A stretch of DNA of 64,000 bases from an uncultured Verrucomicrobiota bacterium (lineage in GTDB: Bacteria > Verrucomicrobiota > Verrucomicrobiia > Opitutales > Opitutaceae). This document shows, piece after piece, positions 1-8,776 of the stretch. Numbering within the stretch: position 1 is the first letter of the stretch; each line of letters starts with the position of its first letter. The notes under the pieces were generated by a model that saw only the letters and a program-made list of their open reading frames with translations, searched no databases and was not told the origin of the DNA. The position numbers and the translations under genes were made by a program. Location: NCBI GenBank assembly GCA_913058185.1, contig CAJXQX010000009.1, positions 1 to 64,000 of the forward strand, in the 5' to 3' direction.

Positions 1-47
1 GAGATCAGCCTCGGTCTCGTGGGCTCGGAGATGTGTATAAGAGACAG
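1..47. other. Nextera i7 sequencing adapter (not genomic)
   Basis: Bases 29-47 are the Tn5 mosaic end AGATGTGTATAAGAGACAG. Bases 14-28 (GTCTCGTGGGCTCGG) complete the Nextera read-2 adapter. Bases 6-13 (CAGCCTCG) sit where the i7 index belongs, and bases 1-5 (GAGAT) match the end of the P7 sequence. The block is library-preparation sequence left on a contig end, so biology begins at about base 48. Confidence 0.97.
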
Positions 48-57
48 GTTTGGGGCA

Positions 58-120
58 GGGGTCAGGTTGTCATAAGTTTACTGCGTTACACTCCGTATAA
101 CTTATCAACGACCTGACCCC
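58..120. repeat. Long imperfect palindrome (REP-like) at the contig end
   Basis: GGGGTCAGGT (58-67) is mirrored by ACCTGACCCC (111-120). Pairing continues inward, imperfectly, through ATAAGTT on the left and AACTTAT on the right, leaving a loop of roughly 15-20 bases. It resembles the REP-type hairpins mobilised by REP-associated tyrosine transposases, but no such transposase is in the window. Being repetitive, it may be why the assembly broke here. Confidence 0.7.
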
Positions 121-141
121 GGCGGGCAGTCCTTAGTTTGG

Positions 142-176
142 AATTCTTGATACTTGTTACCTGATACTTGAAACTT
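142..176. repeat. Heptad repeat array (consensus GATACTT)
   Basis: Five adjacent 7-base units: AATTCTT, GATACTT, GTTACCT, GATACTT, GAAACTT. The array lies downstream of the sulfatase stop codon. It is inverted relative to the heptads at 1578-1605 at the other end of that gene. Confidence 0.65.
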
Positions 177-212
177 TGCGTGCAGCAGCACGTCGCTTGT
201 TACTTCACGCGA

Positions 213-1619
213 TCAAAGATCACGCGCGTAGTATGCGCTCATTTCGGACCACCACTTTAGGGTGCGTTCGGTCAGGGAAGCGACGAGGGCGGGGTGGCTG
301 GCGGTGAGATTGGTGCGTTCGCGAATATCGGTTGAGAGATCGTGCAGCCGAGCACCGGATCCATCGGGATTGATCAGGAATTTCCAGTTGCCGAGGCGCA
401 TGGCGAGGTGCGGGCTGATATGCTCTGCTTTACCCGGTTGGATCCCGCCGAATGCGCCGAACTCCCAAAACATGGGTGAGTCGCGCAATGCAGGTTCGCC
501 TAACAAAATGGCAGAGCGATCGCGACCGTCATAAAGTTTTCCAGCGGGAGGACGGAGACCGGCCAGATTCAGTAAACTGGGCTGCATATCGAAGGCGGCG
601 ATGACGCTGATATTGTCGGTGGTTTGGGCAGGCACATGGTCGGGCCAACGGATGATGAAGGGCATACGAATGCCGCCTTCGTAAAGACTCCATTTGCGAC
701 CGAAGAATGGACCCGATGATCCGGGAGGCTCAATGCCCGCTTTGTAGTATCGGGGCCAGTCGGTGGCGCCATTATCACTGGTGAAGATAACGATCGTATT
801 ATCGTCTAATTCAGTGGCTTCGAGGTGGTCGAGCACACGGCCAATTTGCCGATCCATTTCGGTGAGGACGGCGAAGAATTTTTGTTCTTCGGGATTGTCG
901 GTGATCGGCGCAAATTTGGCCGCATCCTCAGCGGTGGGAAGGAATTGATCGTGAACGTCGTTGGGAAAGAGTTCGAGATAGAACGGTTCGTCCCCAACGC
1001 GATCGAGGAAGTCGATGGCGTGGTCGGCGTAGATCCGGGTCATGTCGCGCTTCTCGACTTGAGTTATGTTACCCTGACCGAGTTTTGCGCTGGCTCCGTT
1101 GAGTCCGGTGGTGCCGAAAAGGAGGCGATCATCCAGGCCCTCGAAGGAAACAAGGCTTTCATCAAACCCGTAAGCTGACGGGTGGGGGGCGTCGTCGACA
1201 TCGCGCCCACCGCCCATGTGCCATTTACCGAAGTGGGCGGTTTGATAGCCCGCGTCTTGGAAAAGCTGAGCGGTGTGTATAGCGCTAGGTTCTAGAAAAT
1301 GAACCATTTTTCGCTCTTCATTCTGTTTGCGACTGGCGAGGTGAGATTGGATCCGCCACCGCTGTTGGTATTGGCCGGTGCTGAGGGCGACCCGCGAGGC
1401 GGAGCAGATGGGCGAGTTGACGTAGAAGTTGGTGAAGCGTCGTCCCTCGGTGGCGAGGCGATCGATGTTGGGCGTCGAGACGAGCTCGTTGCCGAAAGAA
1501 CTCGGATCACCGTAACCCATGTCATCGATGAACAGGATTAGGATATTGGGCCGGTCGGCAGCGATGCCGCTGATCGGAAGTAGCAAGTAGCAACTAACAA
1601 GTAACAGGAAATGGCGCAT
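213..1619 (-). CDS. Secreted sulfatase (arylsulfatase family)
   Basis: About 468 residues. The start at 1619 is preferred over an upstream in-frame start at 1703 because it gives a standard signal peptide (MRHFLLLVSCYLLLPISGIAA) and does not overlap the upstream gene ending at 1642. The mature protein opens with the sulfatase metal-binding segment RPNILILFIDDMGYGD. The formylglycine site is CSASR at residues 72-76, with Ala where most family members have Pro. The motif GKWHMGGG and the later SDNG (TSDNGATDW) also fit the family. It should hydrolyse sulfate esters, probably on polysaccharides, in the periplasm or outside the cell; the exact substrate cannot be read. The signal-peptide codons coincide with a 7-base repeat. 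No maturation enzyme is encoded nearby. Confidence 0.9.
   Translation of the reverse strand: MRHFLLLVSCYLLLPISGIAADRPNILILFIDDMGYGDPSSFGNELVSTPNIDRLATEGRRFTNFYVNSPICSASRVALSTGQYQQRWRIQSHLASRKQNEERKMVHFLEPSAIHTAQLFQDAGYQTAHFGKWHMGGGRDVDDAPHPSAYGFDESLVSFEGLDDRLLFGTTGLNGASAKLGQGNITQVEKRDMTRIYADHAIDFLDRVGDEPFYLELFPNDVHDQFLPTAEDAAKFAPITDNPEEQKFFAVLTEMDRQIGRVLDHLEATELDDNTIVIFTSDNGATDWPRYYKAGIEPPGSSGPFFGRKWSLYEGGIRMPFIIRWPDHVPAQTTDNISVIAAFDMQPSLLNLAGLRPPAGKLYDGRDRSAILLGEPALRDSPMFWEFGAFGGIQPGKAEHISPHLAMRLGNWKFLINPDGSGARLHDLSTDIRERTNLTASHPALVASLTERTLKWWSEMSAYYARDL
1578..1605. repeat. Heptad repeat array inside the sulfatase signal-peptide codons
   Basis: Four adjacent units AAGTAGC, AAGTAGC, AACTAAC, AAGTAAC. 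Read on the minus strand they encode most of the hydrophobic core LLLVSCYLLL of the sulfatase signal peptide, because a 7-base unit cycles through all three frames. Confidence 0.7.
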
Positions 1620-1641
1620 AGTGGGGTAGGAGAAAAATACC

Positions 1642-2352
1642 CTATACACTCTGCGCCGGGCTGAAAAGGCTCGGGATAGCACATTCAACCGACGTTTTTG
1701 CACGTCGGTTGGTTACTCGAGCTAAGCGTCTGGGGTCGCCTTCGGGCGCGGAGTCGCTCGCGGCTTCAGTGCGGGCTTTGATGCGTTTCTCGGCTTCGAG
1801 GATAATGGCTTCGGCACCGATGAACTTGTGGTCGTCGAGGCAGAGTCGGCGTTTCTTGCCGTTCTTTTCATAGACGGCGTAGGCGATGCCCTTTTGGGCC
1901 CACTTGCGCCGGTCAATGTCGACGATGCTTTCGAAGGAGATTTTTTCACCGCCGTCGCCGGTTATGATCTCACCGTCGGCCCGGATGCTCTTACGATGTT
2001 GGAGAAAGAACCAGGCTGTAAAAATGACACCGATAACGATGCCAAATCCAGCGATGCCACGTTGACCGGCGAGGTCACCGGCCGAGCGGTGTTTGGGCAC
2101 CTTGGGCTTCAGGTCGTTCTGTGCGGCGTAGGTTTTCCAAGCCTGTTCTACCGCAGGGTTCTTTTCGGTGATCTTGTCGCCCTCTGCCACGATGTCGGCG
2201 GTGAGAGTGACCAGCGTTTGGTAGCGTTCTTCTTCTGCGGGCCACGCGATGTATCCGTCGTAGGCGAACCAAAGGGCGGAACCCCAGATCATGAAGCCCA
2301 TGAAAATCATGCGCTTTCGCCACTCTTTGGAGATCGGTGCGTGAACCTGCAT
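1642..2352 (-). CDS. Membrane protein of unknown function, two TM segments
   Basis: A 236-residue protein I do not recognise. A first hydrophobic segment spans about residues 15-33. A charged loop with a helical look follows (about 38-95), then a second hydrophobic segment (about 99-118). A soluble C-terminal domain of about 110 residues contains strand-rich stretches (GEIITGDGGEKISFESIVDI, then AYAVYEKNGKKRRLCLDDHK) resembling the PH-like domains of some bacterial membrane proteins; that is a shape impression only. The C-terminus is Arg-rich. It lies 22 bases upstream of the sulfatase start on the same strand, so the two could be co-transcribed, but there is no functional argument linking them. 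Confidence 0.7.
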   Translation of the reverse strand: MQVHAPISKEWRKRMIFMGFMIWGSALWFAYDGYIAWPAEEERYQTLVTLTADIVAEGDKITEKNPAVEQAWKTYAAQNDLKPKVPKHRSAGDLAGQRGIAGFGIVIGVIFTAWFFLQHRKSIRADGEIITGDGGEKISFESIVDIDRRKWAQKGIAYAVYEKNGKKRRLCLDDHKFIGAEAIILEAEKRIKARTEAASDSAPEGDPRRLARVTNRRAKTSVECAIPSLFSPAQSV

Positions 2353-2460
2353 GTTCTCAGAGGAATCGATCGAGGCTAATGTTCAATGACGAACGGTCAT
2401 CGGTTAGATACTGAGAGGCATTCGCCGGTTTTACCGGAGGAAGCAAAGTTGGGTGAAACG

Positions 2461-2493
2461 GAGAAAGAGAACGAAAAAGAGTATGAGAATGAT
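2461..2493. repeat. Hexad repeat array (GAGAAN), copy 1
   Basis: Purine-only or nearly purine-only 6-base units: GAGAAA, GAGAAC, GAAAAA, GAGTAT, GAGAAT, GAT. Same consensus as the arrays at 15868-15903 and 38575-38610. It lies between the DUF1592 gene and the membrane-protein gene. Confidence 0.6.
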
Positions 2494-2531
2494 CCGGCTT
2501 TGGGTGGGGCTACCGGTGGAGACTCTAACGC

Positions 2532-5027
2532 TTAGTTGTTTTGGAAGGGGGCGCTGAGGACGATTTGTTCGATTAGGTCGCGAAATCGGTAGTTATCGTC
2601 GGTTGTTGCGGCTAAGATCGCATCCAGGGCGGGACGATCGAGGGCTTCCATCCGGCGGCCGCAGGCGAACATCATCAATCGTTCGATGAGCATGTGGGCG
2701 AATTTGTCTTTCCGCTTTAATAGGTGTGAGGTGAGTTCCGTGGTATTGGCGAAGGCGTCGCCAGCAGGGAGATCCGATGCGAATGCGATTGGTTTTTTGT
2801 TGGGGTAGCGTTCCCTCCATCGGCCGATGGGATCGAAATATTCCAGGGCGAACCCGGGCGGGTCGATCCGACGGTGGCAGTCGTAGCAGGCGGGCGTGTC
2901 GCGATGTTTGGCCAGAATTTCGCTGATGGAGCTGGCGCCGCGCACGTCGGGATCGATCGCAGGCACATCATCGGGCGGAGGGGCGGGCGGAGTGCCGAAC
3001 AGGTTCTCCAACACCCAGACACCGCGCGTCACCGGGGAGGTTTCGATGCCGTTGGCGGTGACCGTTAATATGGAGGCATGCCCGAGTAGACCATGCCGTT
3101 GCGAGTCAGGAAAACTGACCCGATGAAATTCATGACCGACTGCACTCGGCACGGTCTCCTCGGCGCCGTAGAGCCGGGCAAGGGCGCGGTTGGCGAAGGT
3201 GTAATCGGCGTCGATGAAACGAATCACACTTTCGTTGCGGGTCAGCAGATCCTGGGTGAACAGACGCGTCTCCCGCTTCATCGCCGATTGCAGGTTCTCG
3301 GCGTAGTATTCGGGAAACATATCCCGATCCGGGGCCATGTCGCCCAGGCCTCGCAGGTTCAGCCATGCGTCGGTGAATCGGGTGACAAAACGTTCGGCGC
3401 GAGGGTCGGTGAGAAGGCGCTGAGTTTCCGCCCGCAAGACAGCGGGATCTAGCAGCGAGTTGTCCGCCGCTTTCGCCATAAGTTGATCGTCGGGCATGGT
3501 CGCCCAGAGGAAATAGGAAAGGCGACTGGCTAAGGCGTAGGCCTCCAGCTCAGGGGTAGGGGCGTCTGGATCGACGGGTTCGACCAGGTAAAGAAACGCA
3601 GGTGAACAGAGCGCCGCTTTCAATCCATCCTTCAGTGCCTGCCTCCGATCGTGGCCAGCTGCGATGCGCGCATCCACCACCTGCATCAGGCTATCCACGT
3701 CGGCATCCGTGGCGGGACGACGGTAGGCGCGGGTGGCGAAACGGGAGAGCATGTTGCGCATGCCCTCGGAGTTGAAGGCGTCATCGCCGTAGATCCGGGA
3801 TTGACTGACGGTCGGCCACTGCGGTTCAAGGGGACCACGGATCTCGACTTCATGGATACGGATGTGGGGCAGAAAGCCATGGCGCATCACGACAGCACGA
3901 AATTCCACGATACCCTTGGTGTCGCGAACTTCTTCCGGAAACTGATCATTGTGGGTCCGCAGGACTTTTCCGTAGGCGTTGCGGATGCTGAGCGCTCCAT
4001 TGGGAAACGTGAATCGAGGGGTAAATCCTTGGTCGAGCCAGACGCGGAACGTATGCCATTCAGCGGGACCGTCGCGCAGGATGACTTCCCCCAACTGCGG
4101 CTCGATGGGTTGGGTTTCGTGCAGGGCGCCGATTGTCGACTGGCCGGGGCGGATACCTAGACGGAAGGGTTCGGTCGGATCGGACTGGAAGATCTTTTGA
4201 TCGTAGGGATGCTGCCGATTCATCGCCTCCGCATTGACCTTGATTTCGTAGTAACCGTCGGCCGGCACGCCGTCGGCGAATTCGTAGATCGCACCGTAGC
4301 CACCTTCATGCCGAATCGATTCTTTGCCTTCGTAGAGGCCGATGAACTGGTTGTCGTGAACCTTGGTGTGCGAGTAACGAAGCTCAGGCTGCTGGTAGAA
4401 GTTGTCGGTAAAACGCCACGTTTTTTCGGCGGGTGGGGGCTCGTCGCGCAGGGCTTTTTCTACCACAGCATCGGCGGCTTCGAGGTATTGGGAAAGGAGA
4501 TGCCCGGAGGTGCGCAACGTGTCGCCGATGTTGTCGAGGTGCTCGACGGTCTGGTCGCGGGGAAAGGCCGTGGTCGGATCGAACATGGTCATGTTGATCC
4601 CCAACAGATCACCGACGGTGTTGAGGTATTCCTCTCGGTTGAGGCGCCGGAGCACGACCTCGCCACCGGTGCTGACAAGCTGGTCATGACCGTCAGCGGC
4701 GAGTCCGGTGAGTTGATCGATCATGGCCATTACCGTCTCGGTGGGGGGACGGAGTTTGGCGTCCTCGGGGGGCATGTCCTCGAGCGTGAGCACATCGATG
4801 ACATCCTGGACCGCGAGTAAGCTGTCCTGGTCGGTGACGGGCCATTGCCACTGATCGAGCCGTCGGTCGCCTTTTTGCTTTTTAGGGCCGTGGCAAGTGA
4901 CGCAATAATCCCCGAAGAACTGTTCGAGCTCTGCCGGATGGACAAACGGATCCGCCGCCGAGCCGCCAGGAGCGACCAACAGGCCCAATACCATCAATGA
5001 AACTGTGCGCATGCGGGCTGGCACCAT
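2532..5027 (-). CDS. Secreted planctomycete-type cytochrome (DUF1587/1595/1592/1588/1585)
   Basis: An 831-residue secreted protein (Met1, or Met6 as an alternative start) with signal peptide ending around GGSAADP. A haem c site CVTCH sits near residue 42 in the PSCyt1 module (YCVTCHGPKKQKGDRRLDQW). The middle fits the family order DUF1587, DUF1595, DUF1592, DUF1588. A second CYDCH followed by RRIDPPGFALEYFDPIGRWR is the DUF1588 signature, and a DUF1585-like C-terminus closes the protein. These proteins are abundant in Planctomycetes and Verrucomicrobia and are thought to act in periplasmic oxidative chemistry; the reaction is not established. It starts 7 bases after the DUF1552 gene stops, forming a two-gene operon repeated at 29.7-33.5 kb. 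Confidence 0.88.
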   Translation of the reverse strand: MVPARMRTVSLMVLGLLVAPGGSAADPFVHPAELEQFFGDYCVTCHGPKKQKGDRRLDQWQWPVTDQDSLLAVQDVIDVLTLEDMPPEDAKLRPPTETVMAMIDQLTGLAADGHDQLVSTGGEVVLRRLNREEYLNTVGDLLGINMTMFDPTTAFPRDQTVEHLDNIGDTLRTSGHLLSQYLEAADAVVEKALRDEPPPAEKTWRFTDNFYQQPELRYSHTKVHDNQFIGLYEGKESIRHEGGYGAIYEFADGVPADGYYEIKVNAEAMNRQHPYDQKIFQSDPTEPFRLGIRPGQSTIGALHETQPIEPQLGEVILRDGPAEWHTFRVWLDQGFTPRFTFPNGALSIRNAYGKVLRTHNDQFPEEVRDTKGIVEFRAVVMRHGFLPHIRIHEVEIRGPLEPQWPTVSQSRIYGDDAFNSEGMRNMLSRFATRAYRRPATDADVDSLMQVVDARIAAGHDRRQALKDGLKAALCSPAFLYLVEPVDPDAPTPELEAYALASRLSYFLWATMPDDQLMAKAADNSLLDPAVLRAETQRLLTDPRAERFVTRFTDAWLNLRGLGDMAPDRDMFPEYYAENLQSAMKRETRLFTQDLLTRNESVIRFIDADYTFANRALARLYGAEETVPSAVGHEFHRVSFPDSQRHGLLGHASILTVTANGIETSPVTRGVWVLENLFGTPPAPPPDDVPAIDPDVRGASSISEILAKHRDTPACYDCHRRIDPPGFALEYFDPIGRWRERYPNKKPIAFASDLPAGDAFANTTELTSHLLKRKDKFAHMLIERLMMFACGRRMEALDRPALDAILAATTDDNYRFRDLIEQIVLSAPFQNN

Positions 5028-5034
5028 AGCGAGA

Positions 5035-6342
5035 TTAGGCGAAGTCCCGGATGGTGCTGCTACTCAAACTGAAGCGATCGGTTTCCACTCCGAAGTGTTG
5101 CAGCATCGTGAGGTAGAGATTGGAGAGGGGCACGCGGTGGTGTCCCTTGAGCGGGTATTCGCGATGCTCGCCATGACCGAAGCCACCACCCGCTAGAATG
5201 AGGGGGAGATTTGAGTTGGTGTGCGCATTGGCGTTGCCCATGCCGCTGCCGAATAAGACCTGCGTGTGATCGAGCAGGTGGGATTCACCATCTTGGATCG
5301 ATTTCATCTTGGTAAGAAAGCGGCTGAATTGCTCCATTTGATAGTGCTCGAGTTTGAGTAGATCATCGATGCTGGCCTGAACCTTTCCGTGATGGGAGAG
5401 CGCATGATAACCCTTTGAAATACCGAGGGCGCGGGATTCGAAATCGCCGCCAATTTCTAAGGTGGCGATACGGGTCGAGTCCGTTTGGAGGGCGAGAGCG
5501 ATCAGATCGTAAAGCACCGGCAGGTCGGAAACGAAATCGGTATTCCGCGGTTCCTCCATCCCGGGCTTGGGCATGGGCACGTCGGCCCAGCGGCGGCGTT
5601 GAGCGATCTGGCGTTCCACGTCACGCACGGAAGTGAAATACTCATCCAGTTTATCGCGGTCCTGATTGCCGAGTTTGCGGGTGAGCGATTTGGCATCACC
5701 GTGAACCGCATCGAGGATCGAAGACTGGAGATCGAATTGGTCGTTACGTTGAGCGATATTGCCGGAGTCTTCAGTGTGGAAGAGCCTACGGAAGAGTGCG
5801 TTGGGGGTAGAGATGGGCGGCACGCGGGTGCCGCTGCGAGTCCAAGACATCATGCAACCACCATGAATACCGTCCTGGGATCCGATGGTGAGGGAGGGGA
5901 AGCGCGTCGCTCCGCCAATGGTTTCGGCGGCACGTTGATCGACACTGATGTTTCCCTCCGGCATTGATTTGGCGTCCATGCTGCGGATGCCGCTGAGAAA
6001 GGAGTGGATGGCGAAGTGCCCGCCCTTCAGGCCGTGATCCAGTCCGGAGAATAAAGTGAAGTCATCTCGATGCGACGCGAGCGGGCGAAGCAGTGAAGGC
6101 ATGACATAGTCGCGACCGGCTTGGGTGGGGAAAAACTCGGGTTGGTAGAACCCCAGCATATTGCCGATGCAGACCATGCGGCGGGGGCGCGTGGCGGCGA
6201 TGGCGTTGCCGGTGTGGGACCCGAGAGCTAGTCCCGAACCCAATGCCCGCGGAGTGAGGGACTCGAGTAGGGGAAGGGCTAGGCTGAGACCGGTGGCGCG
6301 GAGGAAAAACCGGCGGTTCATTTTCGCAGTCGAACTATTCAT
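5035..6342 (-). CDS. Tat-exported DUF1552 family protein
   Basis: A 435-residue protein with a twin-arginine signal (RRFFLRATG, Arg pair at residues 10-11) followed by a hydrophobic stretch LSLALPLLESL. The body has the DUF1552 features HGGCMMSWTRSG, NDQFDLQSSILDAV and a late LDHTQVLFGSGMGNANAHTN segment, related to the alkaline-phosphatase-like fold of DUF1501 proteins. Export through Tat implies folding, perhaps with a cofactor, before translocation. It is first in a two-gene operon with the DUF1592 cytochrome at 2532-5027, so the products probably cooperate in the periplasm. Substrate unknown. Confidence 0.88.
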   Translation of the reverse strand: MNSSTAKMNRRFFLRATGLSLALPLLESLTPRALGSGLALGSHTGNAIAATRPRRMVCIGNMLGFYQPEFFPTQAGRDYVMPSLLRPLASHRDDFTLFSGLDHGLKGGHFAIHSFLSGIRSMDAKSMPEGNISVDQRAAETIGGATRFPSLTIGSQDGIHGGCMMSWTRSGTRVPPISTPNALFRRLFHTEDSGNIAQRNDQFDLQSSILDAVHGDAKSLTRKLGNQDRDKLDEYFTSVRDVERQIAQRRRWADVPMPKPGMEEPRNTDFVSDLPVLYDLIALALQTDSTRIATLEIGGDFESRALGISKGYHALSHHGKVQASIDDLLKLEHYQMEQFSRFLTKMKSIQDGESHLLDHTQVLFGSGMGNANAHTNSNLPLILAGGGFGHGEHREYPLKGHHRVPLSNLYLTMLQHFGVETDRFSLSSSTIRDFA

Positions 6343-6460
6343 GGGGTAGAAATGTGAATGTGATCAGCTGATCTCGAAAAAGCGACTGCATCCGAACCCT
6401 TGCGCTTAGTCTCAAGGAGAAGTATCGCACCCGAATCCAGTCAGTAACGAAACGTTTACC

Positions 6461-7162
6461 TCAGCAATTACCACTTTGACCGTAGTAGGCGTCGGGGCCG
6501 TGCTTCCGTTTAAAGTGTTTGTTGAGCAGTTCCGGTTCGATAGTCGGTAGGTTGGGTTCGAGCTGGAGAGACATGAGAGCCATGTGCGCGATACACTCCA
6601 CGGCGACGGCAACTTCCACGGCTTTGGCGACGGAGTCGCCCCACGTGAATGGCGCGTGACGATTCACCAGCACGGCCGGGAAATCAGCGGGATCATGGTC
6701 GGAGAGTTTTTCAACGATCACGTTGCCGGTTTCCCACTCGTAAGCTCCATCTCCGATTTCGGCAGCAGTCATTTTTCGAGTCACGGGGATGTCGCCGTAG
6801 AAGTAGTCGGCGTGGGTGGTGCCAAAGATGGGAATGGCCCGTCCAGCCTGCGCGAACGACGTGGCATGCGTAGAGTGGGTGTGCACGACGCCGCCGATGC
6901 TTTCGAACGCAAGGAAGAGGCGGCGGTGAGTTGGCGTATCGGATGAGGGCCGCAGATCACCTTCGACTTGATTGCCCTCGAGATCGACCAGCACCATTTG
7001 CTCGGGAGTGAGCGCGGCGTAGTCGACGCCGGAGGGTTTGATCGCGAAGATTCCTTTATCGCGATCGATGGCGGAGGCGTTGCCAAAGGTCAGGTTGATC
7101 AATCCCTGGGCGGGGAGAGCGAGGTTGGCTTCGTAGGCTTCGCGTTTGAGTTCAGTGAGCAT
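6461..7162 (-). CDS. araD: L-ribulose-5-phosphate 4-epimerase
   Basis: A 233-residue class II aldolase-family enzyme that converts L-ribulose 5-phosphate to D-xylulose 5-phosphate, the last arabinose-specific step. Zinc ligands are visible in HTHSTHATSFA and the distal His in NRHAPFTWG. The substrate-loop motifs NASAIDRD and IKPSGVDYAALTPEQMVLVD are typical. Length matches the bacterial enzyme (about 231). It is the third gene of araB-araA-araD, starting 46 bases after araA; that spacer carries a 7-base repeat array. Confidence 0.95.
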   Translation of the reverse strand: MLTELKREAYEANLALPAQGLINLTFGNASAIDRDKGIFAIKPSGVDYAALTPEQMVLVDLEGNQVEGDLRPSSDTPTHRRLFLAFESIGGVVHTHSTHATSFAQAGRAIPIFGTTHADYFYGDIPVTRKMTAAEIGDGAYEWETGNVIVEKLSDHDPADFPAVLVNRHAPFTWGDSVAKAVEVAVAVECIAHMALMSLQLEPNLPTIEPELLNKHFKRKHGPDAYYGQSGNC

Positions 7163-7178
7163 GGTGGGAAGATTAGGG

Positions 7179-7213
7179 ACTAGTAACTAGAATCTAGCAG
7201 CTAGAAAACTAGG
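7179..7213. repeat. Heptad repeat array (NCTAGNA) between araA and araD
   Basis: Five adjacent 7-base units: ACTAGTA, ACTAGAA, TCTAGCA, GCTAGAA, AACTAGG. The tetranucleotide CTAG, normally scarce in bacteria, occurs in each. The last unit contains the araA stop codon. Confidence 0.65.
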
Positions 7214-8717
7214 CGCGGAAGCCTTGGTTGAGGTGATAGTAGACCTCGTTGTTTCGCAGGTTTTGTTTGAATTCGGTGAGGCGCGTATCGCGGTCGATCG
7301 AGACGAGTTCGATGCCCGCGATGGTCGTGAAGTCTTCTAGGACTTCGGCGGTGACGGTGTAACTGTAACCCGTGTGATGGGCGCCCCCGGCGAGGATCCA
7401 GGCCTGGCAGGCGGTCTTGAAATCGGGTTGGCACTCCCAAACGGCACGTGCGACGGGAAGCTTGGGCAGTTTCGGGTGTTTGACCGCTTTAACCTCGTTG
7501 ACGAGGAGGCGGAATCGATTGCCAAGGTCGACCAATGACGCGTTGAGAGCATTGCCGGTGGTGGCGTCGAAGACCATGCGCACTGGGTCTTCTTTACCTC
7601 CGATACCGAGGGGGTGAATTTCCACCCGAGGTTTGGCGGCAGCGATACTAGGACAGATTTCTAGCATGTGCGAACCGAGCACCTGGTGGCCCTTGGGCGA
7701 GAGATGGTAAGTGTAGTCCTCCATGAAGGAGGTGCCGCCCTTGAGGCCGTGTCCCATGACCTTCATCGCGCGAACCAACGCGGCGGTTTTCCAATCGCCT
7801 TCGCCGCCGAATCCGTAACCGGCCTCCATGAGCCGTTGGGTGGCCATGCCGGGAAGTTGGCGGAGACCGTGAAGGTCTTCGAAGGTGTCGGTGAACCCTT
7901 TGAATCCGCCCTCTTCGAGGAATTGGCCGATGCCGATTTCGAGTCGCGCGGAGTAACGCAGATCGTTGTGGCGTTTGCCGCCTTTTTTAAGGGAGGGCGC
8001 GAGCGTATAGTTTTTTTCGTAGATCGCGCAGAGATCGGAAATCGCGCGAGTTTTGACGGCGTCTACAACCGCGACGAGATCACCGACGCCGTGGGTGTTG
8101 ACGGAAAACCCGAGCTGCATTTCGGCCGAGACCTTGTCGCCATCCGTGACAGCGACTTGGCGCATGTTGTCACCGAAGCGCACAAACTTGGCGCCTTGCA
8201 AATCGGTCCAACCACGGACGGCGCGCATCCAGGCACCAATACGTTGTTGCACCTCGGCGTCGCTCCAGTGACCAACGACCACCTTGCGGCTGAGCCGCAT
8301 GCGGGTATGAATGAACCCGGCTTCGCGGTCACCGTGGGCGGCCTGATTGAGGTTCATGAAGTCCATATCGATCGTGCCCCAAGGCAGGTCTCGATTGAAC
8401 TGAGTGTGCAGGTGAAGGAACGGCTTCTGCAGGATATCCAAACCCCGGATCCACATTTTGGAAGGCGAGAACGTGTGCATCCATATCACCAAGCCACCGC
8501 AGTTCGGATCCGCGTTGGCGGCGACGCAGAGGTTGGTGATCTCTTCCGGCGTCGTGAGTAGCGCCTTGGTGACGAGCTTGAGCGGCAGGTGACGGGATTT
8601 GTCCAAATTGCTCGTAATGGCAGCAGCGTTGGCGGCGACCTCTTTAAGTGGTCCGGGCCCGTAGAGGTGCTGCGAGCCGCAAACGAACCAAATTTCAGGA
8701 CTTGGAAGAAGCTTCAT
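7209..8717 (-). CDS. araA: L-arabinose isomerase
   Basis: A 502-residue enzyme converting L-arabinose to L-ribulose in the cytoplasm; E. coli AraA has 500 residues. The N-terminus [14 protein letters not shown] is diagnostic. Metal and catalytic residues lie in [36 protein letters not shown] and the C-terminal [12 protein letters not shown]. It is second in the arabinose operon, preceded by a 59-base gap from araB that contains a perfect 8-base inverted repeat. Confidence 0.98.
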   Translation of the reverse strand: MKLLPSPEIWFVCGSQHLYGPGPLKEVAANAAAITSNLDKSRHLPLKLVTKALLTTPEEITNLCVAANADPNCGGLVIWMHTFSPSKMWIRGLDILQKPFLHLHTQFNRDLPWGTIDMDFMNLNQAAHGDREAGFIHTRMRLSRKVVVGHWSDAEVQQRIGAWMRAVRGWTDLQGAKFVRFGDNMRQVAVTDGDKVSAEMQLGFSVNTHGVGDLVAVVDAVKTRAISDLCAIYEKNYTLAPSLKKGGKRHNDLRYSARLEIGIGQFLEEGGFKGFTDTFEDLHGLRQLPGMATQRLMEAGYGFGGEGDWKTAALVRAMKVMGHGLKGGTSFMEDYTYHLSPKGHQVLGSHMLEICPSIAAAKPRVEIHPLGIGGKEDPVRMVFDATTGNALNASLVDLGNRFRLLVNEVKAVKHPKLPKLPVARAVWECQPDFKTACQAWILAGGAHHTGYSYTVTAEVLEDFTTIAGIELVSIDRDTRLTEFKQNLRNNEVYYHLNQGFRA

Positions 8718-8734
8718 AAGAGTGATTTAAATAT

Positions 8735-8759
8735 AACTGTCACGTCGTATATGACAGTT
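8735..8759. promoter_or_regulatory. Inverted repeat AACTGTCA-N9-TGACAGTT in the araB-araA spacer
   Basis: A perfect 8-base inverted repeat (8735-8742 and 8752-8759), starting 18 bases upstream of the araA start codon. It could be a repressor operator for an internal promoter or an mRNA hairpin that stabilises or separates the araA message. I did not find the same motif upstream of araB. Confidence 0.45.
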
Positions 8760-8776
8760 TCTGGAGGCTGGGCCGG

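Noticed and set aside
569-1178. Short frames on either strand inside the first sulfatase
   Set aside because: They are shadow frames of the sulfatase with Arg/Pro/Ser-rich translations and no ribosome-site or family support.
7668-8561. Long plus-strand reading frame of about 297 residues opposite araA
   Set aside because: It runs antisense through the well-conserved arabinose isomerase gene, has no family features and follows from the high GC of the gene's third positions.
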